In this document: in pieces, positions 26,752 to 34,921 of the stretch
How positions within the stretch are numbered: position 1 is the first letter of the stretch
Layout: each line of letters starts with the position of its first letter
Source: Providencia sneebia DSM 19967
GTDB lineage: Bacteria; Pseudomonadota; Gammaproteobacteria; Enterobacterales; Enterobacteriaceae
Assembly (NCBI RefSeq): GCF_000314895.2
Contig: NZ_CM001773.1
Coordinates: 1,531,690-1,566,610, forward strand
Direction of reading: 5' to 3'
Length of the DNA stretch: 34,921 bases
Notes under the pieces: generated by a model
Database searches by the model: none
The model's input: the letters and a program-made list of their open reading frames with translations, nothing else
What the model was told of the DNA's origin: nothing
Translations under genes and position numbers: made by a program

Positions 26752-26779
26752 CCATTTTTTGATTTTTTCAGGAGAGAAC

Positions 26780-27259
26780 ATGTCCCAACTGACTCACATT
26801 AATGCGTCGGGCGAGGCGCATATGGTTGATGTTTCGACTAAAGCTGAAACAGTACGTGAAGCTCGAGCAGAAGCTTTTGTTACCATGAACCAAGAAACTT
26901 TAGCCATGATAATTGACGGTAGCCATCATAAAGGTGATGTTTTCGCAACCGCGCGCATTGCAGGAATTCAAGCAGCAAAAAATACTTGGCAGTTGATCCC
27001 GCTTTGCCACCCTTTATTGCTCACCAAAGTTGAAGTGACATTACAAGCCTTACCTGAGCTTAATCAAGTGCGTATTGAGTCCTGCTGCCGTTTAACAGGG
27101 AAAACGGGTGTTGAAATGGAAGCATTGACAGCGGCTTCAGTTGCGGCACTGACAATATATGATATGTGTAAAGCTGTTCAGAAAGATATGGTGATTAGCA
27201 CAGTCCGTTTGTTAGAAAAAACAGGTGGTAAATCAGGGCATTTTAAGGTGGAAGCATGA
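26780..27259 (+). CDS. moaC: Cyclic pyranopterin monophosphate synthase
   Basis: MoaC converts the MoaA product into cyclic pyranopterin monophosphate. The 159-residue length is normal (E. coli 161). The ATG at 26780 follows AGGAGAG and gives the family N-terminus [19 protein letters not shown]; a longer frame starting at 26666 lies inside moaA. Visible active-site segments are [34 protein letters not shown] and YDMCKAV with its conserved lysine. It directly follows moaA with a 28-base gap, where E. coli has moaB in between. Its stop overlaps the moaD start (ATGA). Confidence 0.97.
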   Translation: MSQLTHINASGEAHMVDVSTKAETVREARAEAFVTMNQETLAMIIDGSHHKGDVFATARIAGIQAAKNTWQLIPLCHPLLLTKVEVTLQALPELNQVRIESCCRLTGKTGVEMEALTAASVAALTIYDMCKAVQKDMVISTVRLLEKTGGKSGHFKVEA

Positions 27260-27501
27260 TTACAGTTCTCTTTTTTGCTCAAGTACGCGAGCTTGTTGGA
27301 ACAGAACGTTTAGAATTATCTGCATCTTTTGCCGATGTTGCCGCATTGCGTCAGGAACTTATTACGCGTGGTGATAGATGGGCGCTAGCATTAGAAGATG
27401 GAAAATTATTAGCCGCAGTTAATCAATCTTTTGTACCAATGAATCATCCCTTAACAGCAGGTGATGAAGTTGCTTTTTTCCCACCCGTTACTGGGGGATA
27501 A
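27256..27501 (+). CDS. moaD: Molybdopterin synthase small (sulphur-carrier) subunit
   Basis: MoaD is a ubiquitin-fold sulphur carrier of 81 residues, the same length as in E. coli. Its C-terminal PPVTGG carries the double glycine that is adenylated by MoeB and converted to a thiocarboxylate, then inserted into MoaE to donate sulphur to the pyranopterin. The start overlaps moaC by four bases and the stop is two bases from the moaE ATG, so the two synthase subunits should be made together. MoeB is not encoded in the window. Confidence 0.96.
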   Translation: MITVLFFAQVRELVGTERLELSASFADVAALRQELITRGDRWALALEDGKLLAAVNQSFVPMNHPLTAGDEVAFFPPVTGG

Positions 27502-27503
27502 AG

Positions 27504-27959
27504 ATGGAAAATACGCATATTGCAGTACAAACAAATAATTTTGATGTTGGTGAACAATATCAATGGTTAGCACAATGCGACAGTGATGGTGCGGTTGTTA
27601 CTTTCACCGGAAAAGTGAGAAATCACAACTTAGGGGATAGTGTGGCAGCACTTACCCTTGAACATTACCCGGGAATGACAGAAAAAGCGCTTGAGAATAT
27701 TATTGAAGAAGCACGTCGTCGCTGGGCGTTACAACGAGTCAGTGTTATTCATCGTGTGGGCACTTTGCAGCCGGGAGATGAAATTGTATTTGTGGGTGTG
27801 ACGAGTGCTCATCGTGGTGCTGCATTTGAAGCTGCTGAATTTATTATGGATTACTTAAAAACAAAAGCACCCTTTTGGAAAAAAGAGACATTGCCAGATA
27901 ACGAGCGCTGGGTCGAAGCAAAAGAAAGTGATGAAAAATCAGCTAATCGCTGGTCTTAA
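27504..27959 (+). CDS. moaE: Molybdopterin synthase large (catalytic) subunit
   Basis: MoaE forms the heterotetramer MoaE2MoaD2 that makes molybdopterin from cyclic pyranopterin monophosphate. The 151-residue length is normal (E. coli 150). Family motifs are DGAVVTFTGKVRNHN, LEHYPGMTEKAL, HRVGTLQPGDEIVFVGV and AHRGAAFEAAEFIMDYLKTKAPFWKKE, the last holding the essential lysines. GATAAAGATGG precedes the ATG. It is the final gene of the operon; I see no strong terminator in the 200 bases before ybhL, so some readthrough is possible. Confidence 0.97.
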   Translation: MENTHIAVQTNNFDVGEQYQWLAQCDSDGAVVTFTGKVRNHNLGDSVAALTLEHYPGMTEKALENIIEEARRRWALQRVSVIHRVGTLQPGDEIVFVGVTSAHRGAAFEAAEFIMDYLKTKAPFWKKETLPDNERWVEAKESDEKSANRWS

Positions 27960-27977
27960 GTTGTATACAAATAAGTA

Positions 27978-28015
27978 ATTTCACGTAAAAATTCGCTTAA
28001 TGAATAGTGTGAAAT
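27978..28015. repeat. Nested palindrome between moaE and ybhL
   Basis: ATTTCAC (27978-27984) and GTGAAAT (28009-28015) enclose a second inverted repeat, ATTC and GAAT around GCTTAAT. A shorter relative with the shared words TTTCACGTAAA, ATTC and AGTGTGAAA occurs between bioD and uvrB at about 15269-15293. It may act as a weak terminator here or be a small dispersed palindromic repeat. Confidence 0.4.
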
Positions 28016-28161
28016 GATTCTAAATATAAATAATATCCACTTCTGATTTACTATTTGTTGAATGGTAATGTCAATAAATTGTGATAAACTTCGAAAGCAT
28101 TCACCTGGCTGTAGCATTTTGCTGTGGTCAATTTTGACTTAATGTATGAAGGGTAATTATC

Positions 28162-28866
28162 ATGGATCGATTTGATCAACGTAATACTTCGATTGCTCAA
28201 AATTCAACCGGTATCCAGACATTTATGTCGCAGGTGTATGGTTGGATGACTGTCGGTCTATTATTGACCGCATTTGTAGCTTGGTACACGCTAGACCTTT
28301 TAATCAGCGGTAAAATTTTCCTTTCCCAAGGTATTGTGATTGGGTTAGTTGTTGTGCAATTTGGTTTAGTTTTAGGTTTATCATTTTTACTGCCAAAAAT
28401 GAGCGGAATGGTCGCAACGGGCATGTTTATGCTCTATTCCATGCTGACCGGTGTGACACTTTCTGTGATCCTTGCAATGTATACGCAAGAATCCGTAGTG
28501 GGTACATTCATTATCACTGCGGTGATGTTCGGTGCTTTAAGCTTCTATGGTTATACAACAAAACGTAGCTTAAGCGGCATGGGTAACTTCCTGTTTATGG
28601 CGCTGATTGGTTTGATCGTTGCATCATTAGTCAATATTTGGATGCAAAGTTCAGCAATGTATTGGGTTATCACTTATGCCGGTGTCCTGATTTTCGCAGG
28701 CTTAACTGCTTATGATACTCAAAAATTAAAAGAAATGGGTTCACAAATTGATGTAGAAGATAAAGAGAATATGCGTAAATTCGCTATTTTAGGTGCATTG
28801 AATTTGTACTTAGACTTTATCAACCTATTCCTGATGTTGCTGCGTATCTTTGGCGATCGCCGCTAA
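28162..28866 (+). CDS. ybhL: BI-1 (Bax inhibitor-1/TMBIM) family inner-membrane protein YbhL
   Basis: A 234-residue inner-membrane protein, the same length as E. coli YbhL and very similar along its whole length (MDRF start, QTFMSQVYGWMTVGLLLTAFVAWY, GYTTKRSLSGMGNFLFMALIG, GLTAYDTQKLKEMG, LYLDFINLFLMLLRIFG). Seven membrane segments are expected. The two aspartates of the TMBIM pH-sensing pair correspond to YDTQ and YLDFIN. Bacillus relatives leak calcium in a pH-dependent way; YbhL's role in enteric bacteria is not established. GAAGGG precedes the ATG. Monocistronic, with a strong terminator behind it. Confidence 0.93.
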   Translation: MDRFDQRNTSIAQNSTGIQTFMSQVYGWMTVGLLLTAFVAWYTLDLLISGKIFLSQGIVIGLVVVQFGLVLGLSFLLPKMSGMVATGMFMLYSMLTGVTLSVILAMYTQESVVGTFIITAVMFGALSFYGYTTKRSLSGMGNFLFMALIGLIVASLVNIWMQSSAMYWVITYAGVLIFAGLTAYDTQKLKEMGSQIDVEDKENMRKFAILGALNLYLDFINLFLMLLRIFGDRR

Positions 28867-28893
28867 TTATTGAGTTTTGGCTTAATATTATTG

Positions 28894-28930
28894 AAAAACC
28901 CTTGTCAGCCTCTGCTGACAAGGGTTTTTT
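28894..28930. terminator. Bidirectional rho-independent terminator between ybhL and ybhR
   Basis: AAAACCCTTGTCAG and CTGACAAGGGTTTT form a perfect 14-base stem with a six-base loop, with further T residues on the + strand. The A-run at the left makes it equally suitable for stopping the convergent ybhR transcript. Confidence 0.95.
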
Positions 28931-28982
28931 GTATTGATATTCAAAATATTCACGGGGTTATCACGTAGAGTTTAATATTCGA

Positions 28983-30089
28983 TTAGGCTATTTTTCGTTG
29001 AAAGAGATAATAAGCAATTGAACTTGTTAGTATGGCAATAATAAATAGCGGCCATAAACTATGCCAAATGACAGAAAAATCAGCATTCTTCAAATAAATT
29101 TGTTTCGTTATCTCAGTGAAGTGCCGAATAGGATTAACCCAAGTGATATCTTGTAACCAGACTGGCATATTTTCTACTGGGGAAATATAGCCGGAAAGTA
29201 GAACGGCTGGCATCATAAAGACAAATACGCCAATAAAAGCTTGCTGTTGTGTGGTACACATAGCCGAAATTAACAAACCAAACCCGACGAGGGATAATCC
29301 GTAAAAAATCATTGTGGCATAAAACAGCAGTAGAGAACCTGCAAAGGGAATTTGGTAACAAAAGATACCAATAGCTAATACCAATGTTGCCTGTGCAGTT
29401 GCAATGATAAGGGCTGGAATTGCTTTACCAATAAAAATTTGCCAAGTTGTTAATGGGGAAACAAGTAATTGATCAAGCGTACCTTGTTCGCTTTCTCTTG
29501 CAATGGATAAAGACGTGACAATTAAGACACCAATAGTCGTAATCAAGGCAACTAATGATGGGACAATAAACCATTTATAATCTAAATTTGGGTTATACCA
29601 ATTACGGATAATTAATTCACTATTATTTGGTAATGGATGTCCTGCGGTAAGTTCTTGTTGATATTGTATTGTAATTTGTTCAATGTAATTAGCGGCAATT
29701 TGTGCACTATTTGAATTACGACCATCTAGCAATAGCATCATATTTCCTGTGTGATGGTTTTCAATATTGCCACTAAAATTAGGCCCAAAACGAACAATAA
29801 GTAAACTTTTACGGTTATCTAAAGTCTCACGAATTTCATGCTCATTTTTAAGTAATAGAACGTGAGAAAAAGCTTCTGCCTTGGCCAGTCGTTGGGTTAA
29901 TTCAATCGAATGTTTACCATTATCTTGATCAAAAATCGCAATTGTCGTGTTTGTAACTTCTAAGGTTGCAGCAAGTGGAAATAAAATCATCTGAAAGATA
30001 ACAGGTAAGATTAAAATGATCCGTGTCTGTTTTTCTTGAAGCAGCGTTTGTAGCTCTTTTAAGATCAATGTATATAAACGTGAAAACAT
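28983..30089 (-). CDS. ybhR: ABC-2 type transporter permease YbhR
   Basis: One of two inner-membrane permeases of the YbhFSR exporter. With the ATG at 30089 it has 368 residues, as in E. coli, starting [13 protein letters not shown]. It has one N-terminal membrane helix (about 22-42), a large periplasmic domain to about residue 170 including the well conserved [14 protein letters not shown], then five more helices with the ABC-2 motif [20 protein letters not shown] segment (here [16 protein letters not shown]). E. coli YbhFSR is implicated in tetracycline and other drug efflux and in Na+(Li+)/H+ transport. An ATG at 30110 is possible but unlike the family. It is the last gene of the operon, 13 bases after ybhS. 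Confidence 0.94.
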   Translation of the reverse strand: MFSRLYTLILKELQTLLQEKQTRIILILPVIFQMILFPLAATLEVTNTTIAIFDQDNGKHSIELTQRLAKAEAFSHVLLLKNEHEIRETLDNRKSLLIVRFGPNFSGNIENHHTGNMMLLLDGRNSNSAQIAANYIEQITIQYQQELTAGHPLPNNSELIIRNWYNPNLDYKWFIVPSLVALITTIGVLIVTSLSIARESEQGTLDQLLVSPLTTWQIFIGKAIPALIIATAQATLVLAIGIFCYQIPFAGSLLLFYATMIFYGLSLVGFGLLISAMCTTQQQAFIGVFVFMMPAVLLSGYISPVENMPVWLQDITWVNPIRHFTEITKQIYLKNADFSVIWHSLWPLFIIAILTSSIAYYLFQRKIA

Positions 30090-30102
30090 ATCGGCTCCTT
30101 TA

Positions 30103-31236
30103 TTAATCAAGACGACGGCGTGTTTTCCAAGCCGTTAAGCCGATAAACAAAATGGCGGAAGCAATCAGTAATAACAGATCAGTCACCAAGACAAGATAAA
30201 TATCACCTGCTAGAAAAAGCATCTGTAAGCTACTGACGAAATAGCGGGCAGGGATAAAATAAGTCACTATCTGAATAAATATCGGCATACTGGTTATTTC
30301 AAAGATAAAACCAGATAGCATGATTGCAGGTAAAAATGCGGCATTTAATGCTACCATAGCCGCATTAAATTGATTGCGGGTAATGGTTGAAATTAATAAT
30401 CCCATGCCTAGGGCAGTGGCAAGATATAAGCTTGTGATGACAAATAAAATCAATAATGATCCACGGTAAGGGATTTGCAAAATAAAAGTCGTGACAAGCA
30501 TACATAGGATCATGACAAAAGTGCCTAATACTTGGTAGGGCAGTAATTTGGATAATAATAATTCTGTTCTAGTGACTTGGGTCGAGAGCAGGGCTTCCAT
30601 TGTGCCGCGTTCCCATTCCCGCGCGACCACCAATGATGTCAAGATTGCACCAACAACAGTAATAATAATGCTGATGGCACCTGGAATAATAAAGTGTCGG
30701 CTTATTGCGGCTTCATTAAACCAATAACGCATATTGAGTTCAATTAATGGCTCGGTTGAATAGCCTTTATTTTCACCTTGTTGTATCAGCCAAGTATGCC
30801 AAATTCCTTGAGTATAGCCCTGAATAAAATTAGCTGTATTGGGTTCACTGCCATCAGTAATAACCTGAATAGCCGCATGGCCATCAGCATTTAGAAGTTG
30901 TTCTGAAAAGTTCACGGGAATAGTGACAATACCGCGTATTTCACCTGCTTGCATTTTCTCAATTAAATTTTGCCGATTATCACTAACAGTGGCATCAATA
31001 AAAGGTGATCCCGTAAAGGTATTCACTAATTCTCGAGCTTGTGGACTTTGTTGATCAAGTAAAATACCCACTCGCAATTGGTTAGAATCGAGATTTATGC
31101 CATAGCCGAAAATAAACAGTAGCATCAGTGGAATGACAACAGCAATTAAGGCACTGCTGGGATCGCGCACAATTTGCTTACTCTCTTTTAAGCATAATGC
31201 ATGAAGCCTGCGCCAAGAAAAATGGGGATCACTCAT
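30103..31236 (-). CDS. ybhS: ABC-2 type transporter permease YbhS
   Basis: The partner permease of YbhR, 377 residues as in E. coli. It shares the layout: a first membrane helix at about 28-48, a periplasmic domain to about residue 170 ([27 protein letters not shown] start, [11 protein letters not shown]), and five C-terminal helices with the ABC-2 segment [18 protein letters not shown]. The two permeases are expected to form a heterodimer driven by YbhF. Its start overlaps the ybhF stop by four bases. Confidence 0.94.
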   Translation of the reverse strand: MSDPHFSWRRLHALCLKESKQIVRDPSSALIAVVIPLMLLFIFGYGINLDSNQLRVGILLDQQSPQARELVNTFTGSPFIDATVSDNRQNLIEKMQAGEIRGIVTIPVNFSEQLLNADGHAAIQVITDGSEPNTANFIQGYTQGIWHTWLIQQGENKGYSTEPLIELNMRYWFNEAAISRHFIIPGAISIIITVVGAILTSLVVAREWERGTMEALLSTQVTRTELLLSKLLPYQVLGTFVMILCMLVTTFILQIPYRGSLLILFVITSLYLATALGMGLLISTITRNQFNAAMVALNAAFLPAIMLSGFIFEITSMPIFIQIVTYFIPARYFVSSLQMLFLAGDIYLVLVTDLLLLIASAILFIGLTAWKTRRRLD

Positions 31237-32975
31237 TGTGCCTCCCTTTGTTTGTCGTAATTGAAGATTAATTCAATAAAGGCATCTTCCATAGATGGGT
31301 TAGGGTTTTTATCATTTGCAACTTGGTGTTTGAGTGCATCAGGCGTTCCTGCTGCAATGATTTTACCATGGTAAACTAAACCAATTCGGTCACAGTATTC
31401 CGCTTCATCCATAAAGTGAGTGGTCACCATGACGGTAACACCACGATCTACCATTCCATTGATATGTAACCAAAATTCTCGACGAGTGAGCGGGTCAACG
31501 CCTGATGTAGGTTCATCTAAAAATAAAATATCGGGTTCATGCATTAAAGAACAGGCGAGGGCGAGGCGCTGCTTAAAGCCCAAAGGTAAGGAGTCGGTAA
31601 GTTGATGAATGATTGGTTTGAAATTAAATGCATTAATCATTTCATTAATCTTAGTGGTTTGATGCTGCCCTTTTAAACCGTAAACACCAGAGAAAAATTT
31701 GAGATTTTGCCCCACTTTTAAATTGCCATAGAGCGAAAATTTTTGAGCCATATAACCAAGATGTTGGCGTGCTTTATTTGAGCTAGTTTTTAAATCCATC
31801 CCAAGCACTAATGCTTGACCTTCTGTTGGTTTCATTAATCCACACATCATTTTAAATGTTGTCGATTTACCTGCACCATTTGGGCCGAGTAAGCCAAAAA
31901 TTTCCCCACGTTTCACTTGAAAGTTAACCGAATCTGTCGCGACAAAATCACCAAATTTTTTTGTTAAATTTCGCGCTTCAATGACTGTTTCTTCCGGATT
32001 TGCGGGAATTTGTGGCATGATGGCTGCTAATTCAGAGCGGTGAGAAGGGCCGCCACCGAGTAAATCAATAAATGCATCTTCAAATCGAGGTTCGGCGGGT
32101 ATTAATTTGGCATTATTAATTTTTAATTGTTGTAATAATGAATCTTGAGAAGCATTATGTTTTAAAATGAGACGAAGATATTTCCCTTGGATCACGCCAT
32201 CTGTCGTTTCGGGCAGGATGAGCGCATTTTGTAATACTGAGCGTTTATTTTCAGCGGGTATCTCTAATAAAAAAGAACGACCAACCATTTTTTGTGTTAG
32301 AACCTGTGGCTCGCCAGAATAGAGAAGCTTTCCTTGGTTGAGCAATAAAACCTCTTTGCATTGCTGAGCTTCATCAAGGTAGGATGTGCTCCAAAGGATG
32401 AGCATACCTTCATCCGCTAAGGTATGAACCATCTGCCACAGTTCTCTGCGGGCTATTGGGTCAACGCCAACACCGGGCTCATCAAGCAGTAATATTTTTG
32501 GTTTACCAATTAGTGTACAAGCCAAACCCAGTTTTTGCTTCATTCCACCTGATAGTTTTCCTGCTAATCGGCTAGTAAATTTGGTGAGATCTGTAAAAGA
32601 TAATAGCTGGTGAAACATCGATTGGCGCTCTTCACCAATCACTGAGCGTAAATCTGCGTATAAATTAAGGTTTTCTTGGACAGTCAGATCTTCATATAAG
32701 CCAAACTTTTGGGGCATATAACCCAAGTTTTTATGAACTTGCTCGCTATCTTTGATCGGATCAAGTCCCATAAGGCTAATTGTACCCAAATCGGGCTTCA
32801 ATAAACCGGCAAGCATTCTCATTAAAGTTGTTTTGCCTGCACCATCAGGGCCGACTAAGCCGGTCACTGATCCGCCATGAATTTCAGTCGTTAAGCTTTC
32901 AACTGCTGGAGAATCTAATCCTGAAAATGACTTTTCAACACTTTGTAGTCGAATAAGGTAATCAAGCTGGCTCAT
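31233..32975 (-). CDS. ybhF: Fused two-domain ABC transporter ATPase YbhF
   Basis: A 580-residue protein (E. coli 578) made of two ABC ATPase domains. Domain 1 has Walker [10 protein letters not shown] (42-50), signature LSGGMKQ (141-147) and Walker B ILLLDEP (161-167), but a serine (about S198, in STSYLDEA) where the H-loop histidine belongs. Domain 2 has Walker [10 protein letters not shown] (364-372), the unusual signature LPLGFKQ (463-469), Walker B ILFLDEP (483-489) and a normal H-loop (TTHFMDEA). One composite ATP site is therefore canonical and the other degenerate. It powers the YbhS-YbhR permease pair. Overlaps ybhS by four bases; nine bases from ybhG. Confidence 0.95.
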   Translation of the reverse strand: MSQLDYLIRLQSVEKSFSGLDSPAVESLTTEIHGGSVTGLVGPDGAGKTTLMRMLAGLLKPDLGTISLMGLDPIKDSEQVHKNLGYMPQKFGLYEDLTVQENLNLYADLRSVIGEERQSMFHQLLSFTDLTKFTSRLAGKLSGGMKQKLGLACTLIGKPKILLLDEPGVGVDPIARRELWQMVHTLADEGMLILWSTSYLDEAQQCKEVLLLNQGKLLYSGEPQVLTQKMVGRSFLLEIPAENKRSVLQNALILPETTDGVIQGKYLRLILKHNASQDSLLQQLKINNAKLIPAEPRFEDAFIDLLGGGPSHRSELAAIMPQIPANPEETVIEARNLTKKFGDFVATDSVNFQVKRGEIFGLLGPNGAGKSTTFKMMCGLMKPTEGQALVLGMDLKTSSNKARQHLGYMAQKFSLYGNLKVGQNLKFFSGVYGLKGQHQTTKINEMINAFNFKPIIHQLTDSLPLGFKQRLALACSLMHEPDILFLDEPTSGVDPLTRREFWLHINGMVDRGVTVMVTTHFMDEAEYCDRIGLVYHGKIIAAGTPDALKHQVANDKNPNPSMEDAFIELIFNYDKQREAQ

Positions 32976-32984
32976 TCCTAACTC

Positions 32985-33980
32985 TTATTGTTCTGGTTGA
33001 GTAAATTGAATAGTGACAGGCATACCTTGGCGAAGAAAATCATCAGGATCACTGACAATAATGCGTAAACGGTAAACTAAATCAGTGCGTAGCTCTGGGG
33101 TTTGCACACTTTTGGGGGTAAATTCAGCAGTAGGTGAAACAAACCCTATATTGCCATGATAAGGCTTATTTGGTCGGCTATCAGTATAAAGGAGGACTTC
33201 TCTACCGGGTATTGCTGCACCTAAATTGGGTTCATTCACATAAGCTCTAACCCAGACTGGGTTGGTTAAAGTGACACCAAAAACAGTGTTACCTGCGGCA
33301 ATAATAGAGCCGGGTTCTACAGCTCGAGTCAGGATAATACCTTCAGATGGTGCAGTTAGTTGAGTATCTTGGAGATCTAATTCTGCTTGTGCGACAGCCG
33401 CTTCTGCTTGTAGCCATTCACCACGCGCGATGGCTATTTCTTCTTGGCGAAAACCACTTTGGTATTGATTTAATTTATCTTGGGCGGCTTTTAAAGATGC
33501 TAAGGCTTGATCACGCTGAGTTTTTGCATTTTCTAAATCATTTGCAGAGATGACACGAGATGCTGCAAGGCCTTGTTGGCGTTTATAAAAACTGTCTGCA
33601 TACTGCCAAGAGGCTTGCTTTTGAGCAACTTCAGATTCAACTTGCGCAATCTCTTGCGTACGATAACCTTTTTCTTTCAATTCAAGTTGGGCTTTGGCAC
33701 TATCACGGACGCCTTTCGCTTTATTGAGGGCATTGATATAAGGTCCATCATCTAATTGACCTAAAATTTGGCTCGGTTGAACATGTGCACCTTCATCAAC
33801 ATTTAAAGATGCGAGTTTGCCTCCAACCCGAAATCCTAAGTTCACAGTACGTACATCGACGTTACCATAAAGCGTTAATGTTTTTTCTTGCTGTGATTGA
33901 TATAGGTAATAACCCCCTATCGCGATACCGATTACTATGACAATAAGAAGAATAAAAAGAGAACGACGTTTATTGTGCAT
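32985..33980 (-). CDS. ybhG: HlyD-type periplasmic adaptor YbhG
   Basis: A 331-residue membrane-fusion protein (E. coli 332). An N-terminal membrane helix (about residues 7-25) is followed by [20 protein letters not shown], the first half of the lipoyl-like domain, a long coiled-coil hairpin (about 75-185, with [22 protein letters not shown]), the second lipoyl half ([15 protein letters not shown]) and beta-barrel segments to [25 protein letters not shown]. It should bridge the YbhFSR exporter to an outer-membrane channel such as TolC. The ATG at 33980 has GAGG at good spacing; one at 33992 does not. Between cecR and ybhF as in E. coli. Confidence 0.94.
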   Translation of the reverse strand: MHNKRRSLFILLIVIVIGIAIGGYYLYQSQQEKTLTLYGNVDVRTVNLGFRVGGKLASLNVDEGAHVQPSQILGQLDDGPYINALNKAKGVRDSAKAQLELKEKGYRTQEIAQVESEVAQKQASWQYADSFYKRQQGLAASRVISANDLENAKTQRDQALASLKAAQDKLNQYQSGFRQEEIAIARGEWLQAEAAVAQAELDLQDTQLTAPSEGIILTRAVEPGSIIAAGNTVFGVTLTNPVWVRAYVNEPNLGAAIPGREVLLYTDSRPNKPYHGNIGFVSPTAEFTPKSVQTPELRTDLVYRLRIIVSDPDDFLRQGMPVTIQFTQPEQ

Positions 33981-34168
33981 AACTAACCTCATTTTAGGTC
34001 GATAGATATTGTTTGGGTTATAACCTCATAATTTATAGAGTTAATATTATGTTTCAAGCTATTTTAGTAACGACTTTTTGTCGCATTTACTCATTAATAC
34101 AAATTCTCTCTATTTTGTACATATAATGAAGTTTGGCGCATACATTGACTCTATTAAACTTAATTATA

Positions 34169-34855
34169 TCATTTTTCACGGTTTTTATTTTGACGTAACC
34201 CTGCCAATAAAATATTTGTGTGTTCTATCAGTACTTGGTTGATGATTTTATATTCATCTTCATTAATATGCTTCCAGCCTGTTTGCCTCAATAATGTTTC
34301 TCGTGCTATACGGAATGAAAGTGTTTCACCTAAAATTGCGTGGGTGTGAATAAGCGTGGTCAAATTATTTGGATCAGAACCAATGTAAATAGCAATTAAA
34401 CGGTTTAATTTAGTATAGATAGGGCCAAGTGCTTGTTCATGAATCAGTGTGTAAGCTTCAGTTGGATTTAGTTGTTCCCTTGCAAGTATGCGAGAAAAAC
34501 TCAGATTCTTTTTTTCTAATTGGAATTGGTTATAACAGACAAGTATTTTATGCAACAACGTCATAGCCTCTTCAGGATCAGGCGAAGATTGCTTGATGTA
34601 ATCATCTATTTCAATGATTTGCTCATTAAAATAGGTTTTTACTGTATCTGCAATTAATTGAGCAACCGCTAAATACAACCCTTCTTTTGAACCAAAATAA
34701 TAGGAAATAGCTGCAATATTTTGTCCAGAAACTTGGGCTATTTTCCGTGTTGTTGCGCCGTTTAGCCCTAATTCACCATAGACATCAGCAGCAGCCAGTA
34801 GCAATTGTTCTCTGGCATTTTCCCCTCTATGTGTTGATGGTGTGTTTGTTATCAT
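34169..34855 (-). CDS. cecR: TetR-family regulator CecR (YbiH)
   Basis: A 228-residue repressor-type regulator (E. coli CecR 223). The N-terminal TetR DNA-binding domain covers about residues 15-62, with the helix-turn-helix GATTRKIAQVSGQNIAAISYYFGSKEGLY. The C-terminal ligand-binding domain contains LSFSRILAREQLNPTEAYTLIHEQ and IHTHAILGETLSFRIARETLLRQTGW, close to E. coli. There CecR controls the ybhGFSR operon and rhlE and affects sensitivity to cefoperazone and chloramphenicol. It leads the operon here, with 188 bases before ybhG that might hold an extra promoter. ATG chosen for the AAGGAACTT-like sequence upstream. Confidence 0.93.
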   Translation of the reverse strand: MITNTPSTHRGENAREQLLLAAADVYGELGLNGATTRKIAQVSGQNIAAISYYFGSKEGLYLAVAQLIADTVKTYFNEQIIEIDDYIKQSSPDPEEAMTLLHKILVCYNQFQLEKKNLSFSRILAREQLNPTEAYTLIHEQALGPIYTKLNRLIAIYIGSDPNNLTTLIHTHAILGETLSFRIARETLLRQTGWKHINEDEYKIINQVLIEHTNILLAGLRQNKNREK

Positions 34856-34883
34856 ACAAGTTCCTTAACAGTTCATATTGTTT

Positions 34884-34900
34884 CAACTGATGATGAGTTG
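34884..34900. promoter_or_regulatory. Candidate palindromic operator upstream of cecR
   Basis: CAACT and AGTTG flank GATGATG, about 30-45 bases upstream of the cecR start. TetR-family genes are usually autoregulated through such dyads, but the arms are only five bases and I do not recall the CecR consensus well enough to compare. Confidence 0.25.
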
Positions 34901-34921
34901 TTTGGCTTAACTCATTAACAA

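Noticed and set aside
1..34921. CRISPR array, tRNA or rRNA genes, insertion sequence or prophage
   Set aside because: No regularly spaced repeats, cloverleaf-like genes, transposase, integrase or phage structural genes were recognised on either strand.

Overview
The window is AT-rich DNA from a gammaproteobacterium, most likely of the family Morganellaceae (Providencia or a close relative). The right two thirds follow the Escherichia coli gene order bioA / bioBFCD / uvrB / yvcK / moa / ybhL / ybhRSFG / cecR almost gene for gene. The left third carries an MrpJ-type regulator next to chaperone-usher fimbriae, a pairing typical of Proteus and Providencia. The genus is inferred from protein resemblance and base composition; no 16S rRNA gene is present.

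Region 1 (1-8310, accessory): an MrpJ-like regulator on the + strand converges with a five-gene fimbrial operon on the - strand (major subunit, chaperone, usher, two-domain tip adhesin, and a second pilin resembling the major subunit). Upstream of the operon is more than 1.3 kb of very AT-rich DNA with short inverted repeats, then what looks like a decayed gene ending at a strong terminator. Region 2 (8775-10149): an OprB-type carbohydrate porin. Region 3 (10162-15199): divergent biotin genes bioA and bioBFCD around a BirA-type operator. Region 4 (15200-18802): uvrB with an SOS box inside its promoter and an upstream DnaA-box pair, convergent with yvcK.

Region 5 (18994-27959) is the most distinctive part, a molybdenum island. 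An XdhC/PaoD-type maturation factor is divergent from a three-gene operon for a periplasmic molybdenum hydroxylase: a Tat-exported molybdopterin subunit, a two-[2Fe-2S] subunit and a membrane-anchored triheme cytochrome c. Next come moaA-moaC-moaD-moaE, without moaB, preceded by a ModE-like site and a Moco riboswitch. The enzyme, its maturation factor and the first steps of its cofactor pathway therefore lie side by side, inserted at the yvcK-moaA junction of the E. coli order.

Region 6 (28162-34855): ybhL (BI-1 family membrane protein), then on the - strand cecR-ybhG-ybhF-ybhS-ybhR, a TetR regulator with an HlyD/ABC-2 drug-export system. The E. coli genes ybhM to ybhQ are absent here. I found no tRNA, rRNA, CRISPR array, insertion sequence or prophage gene.
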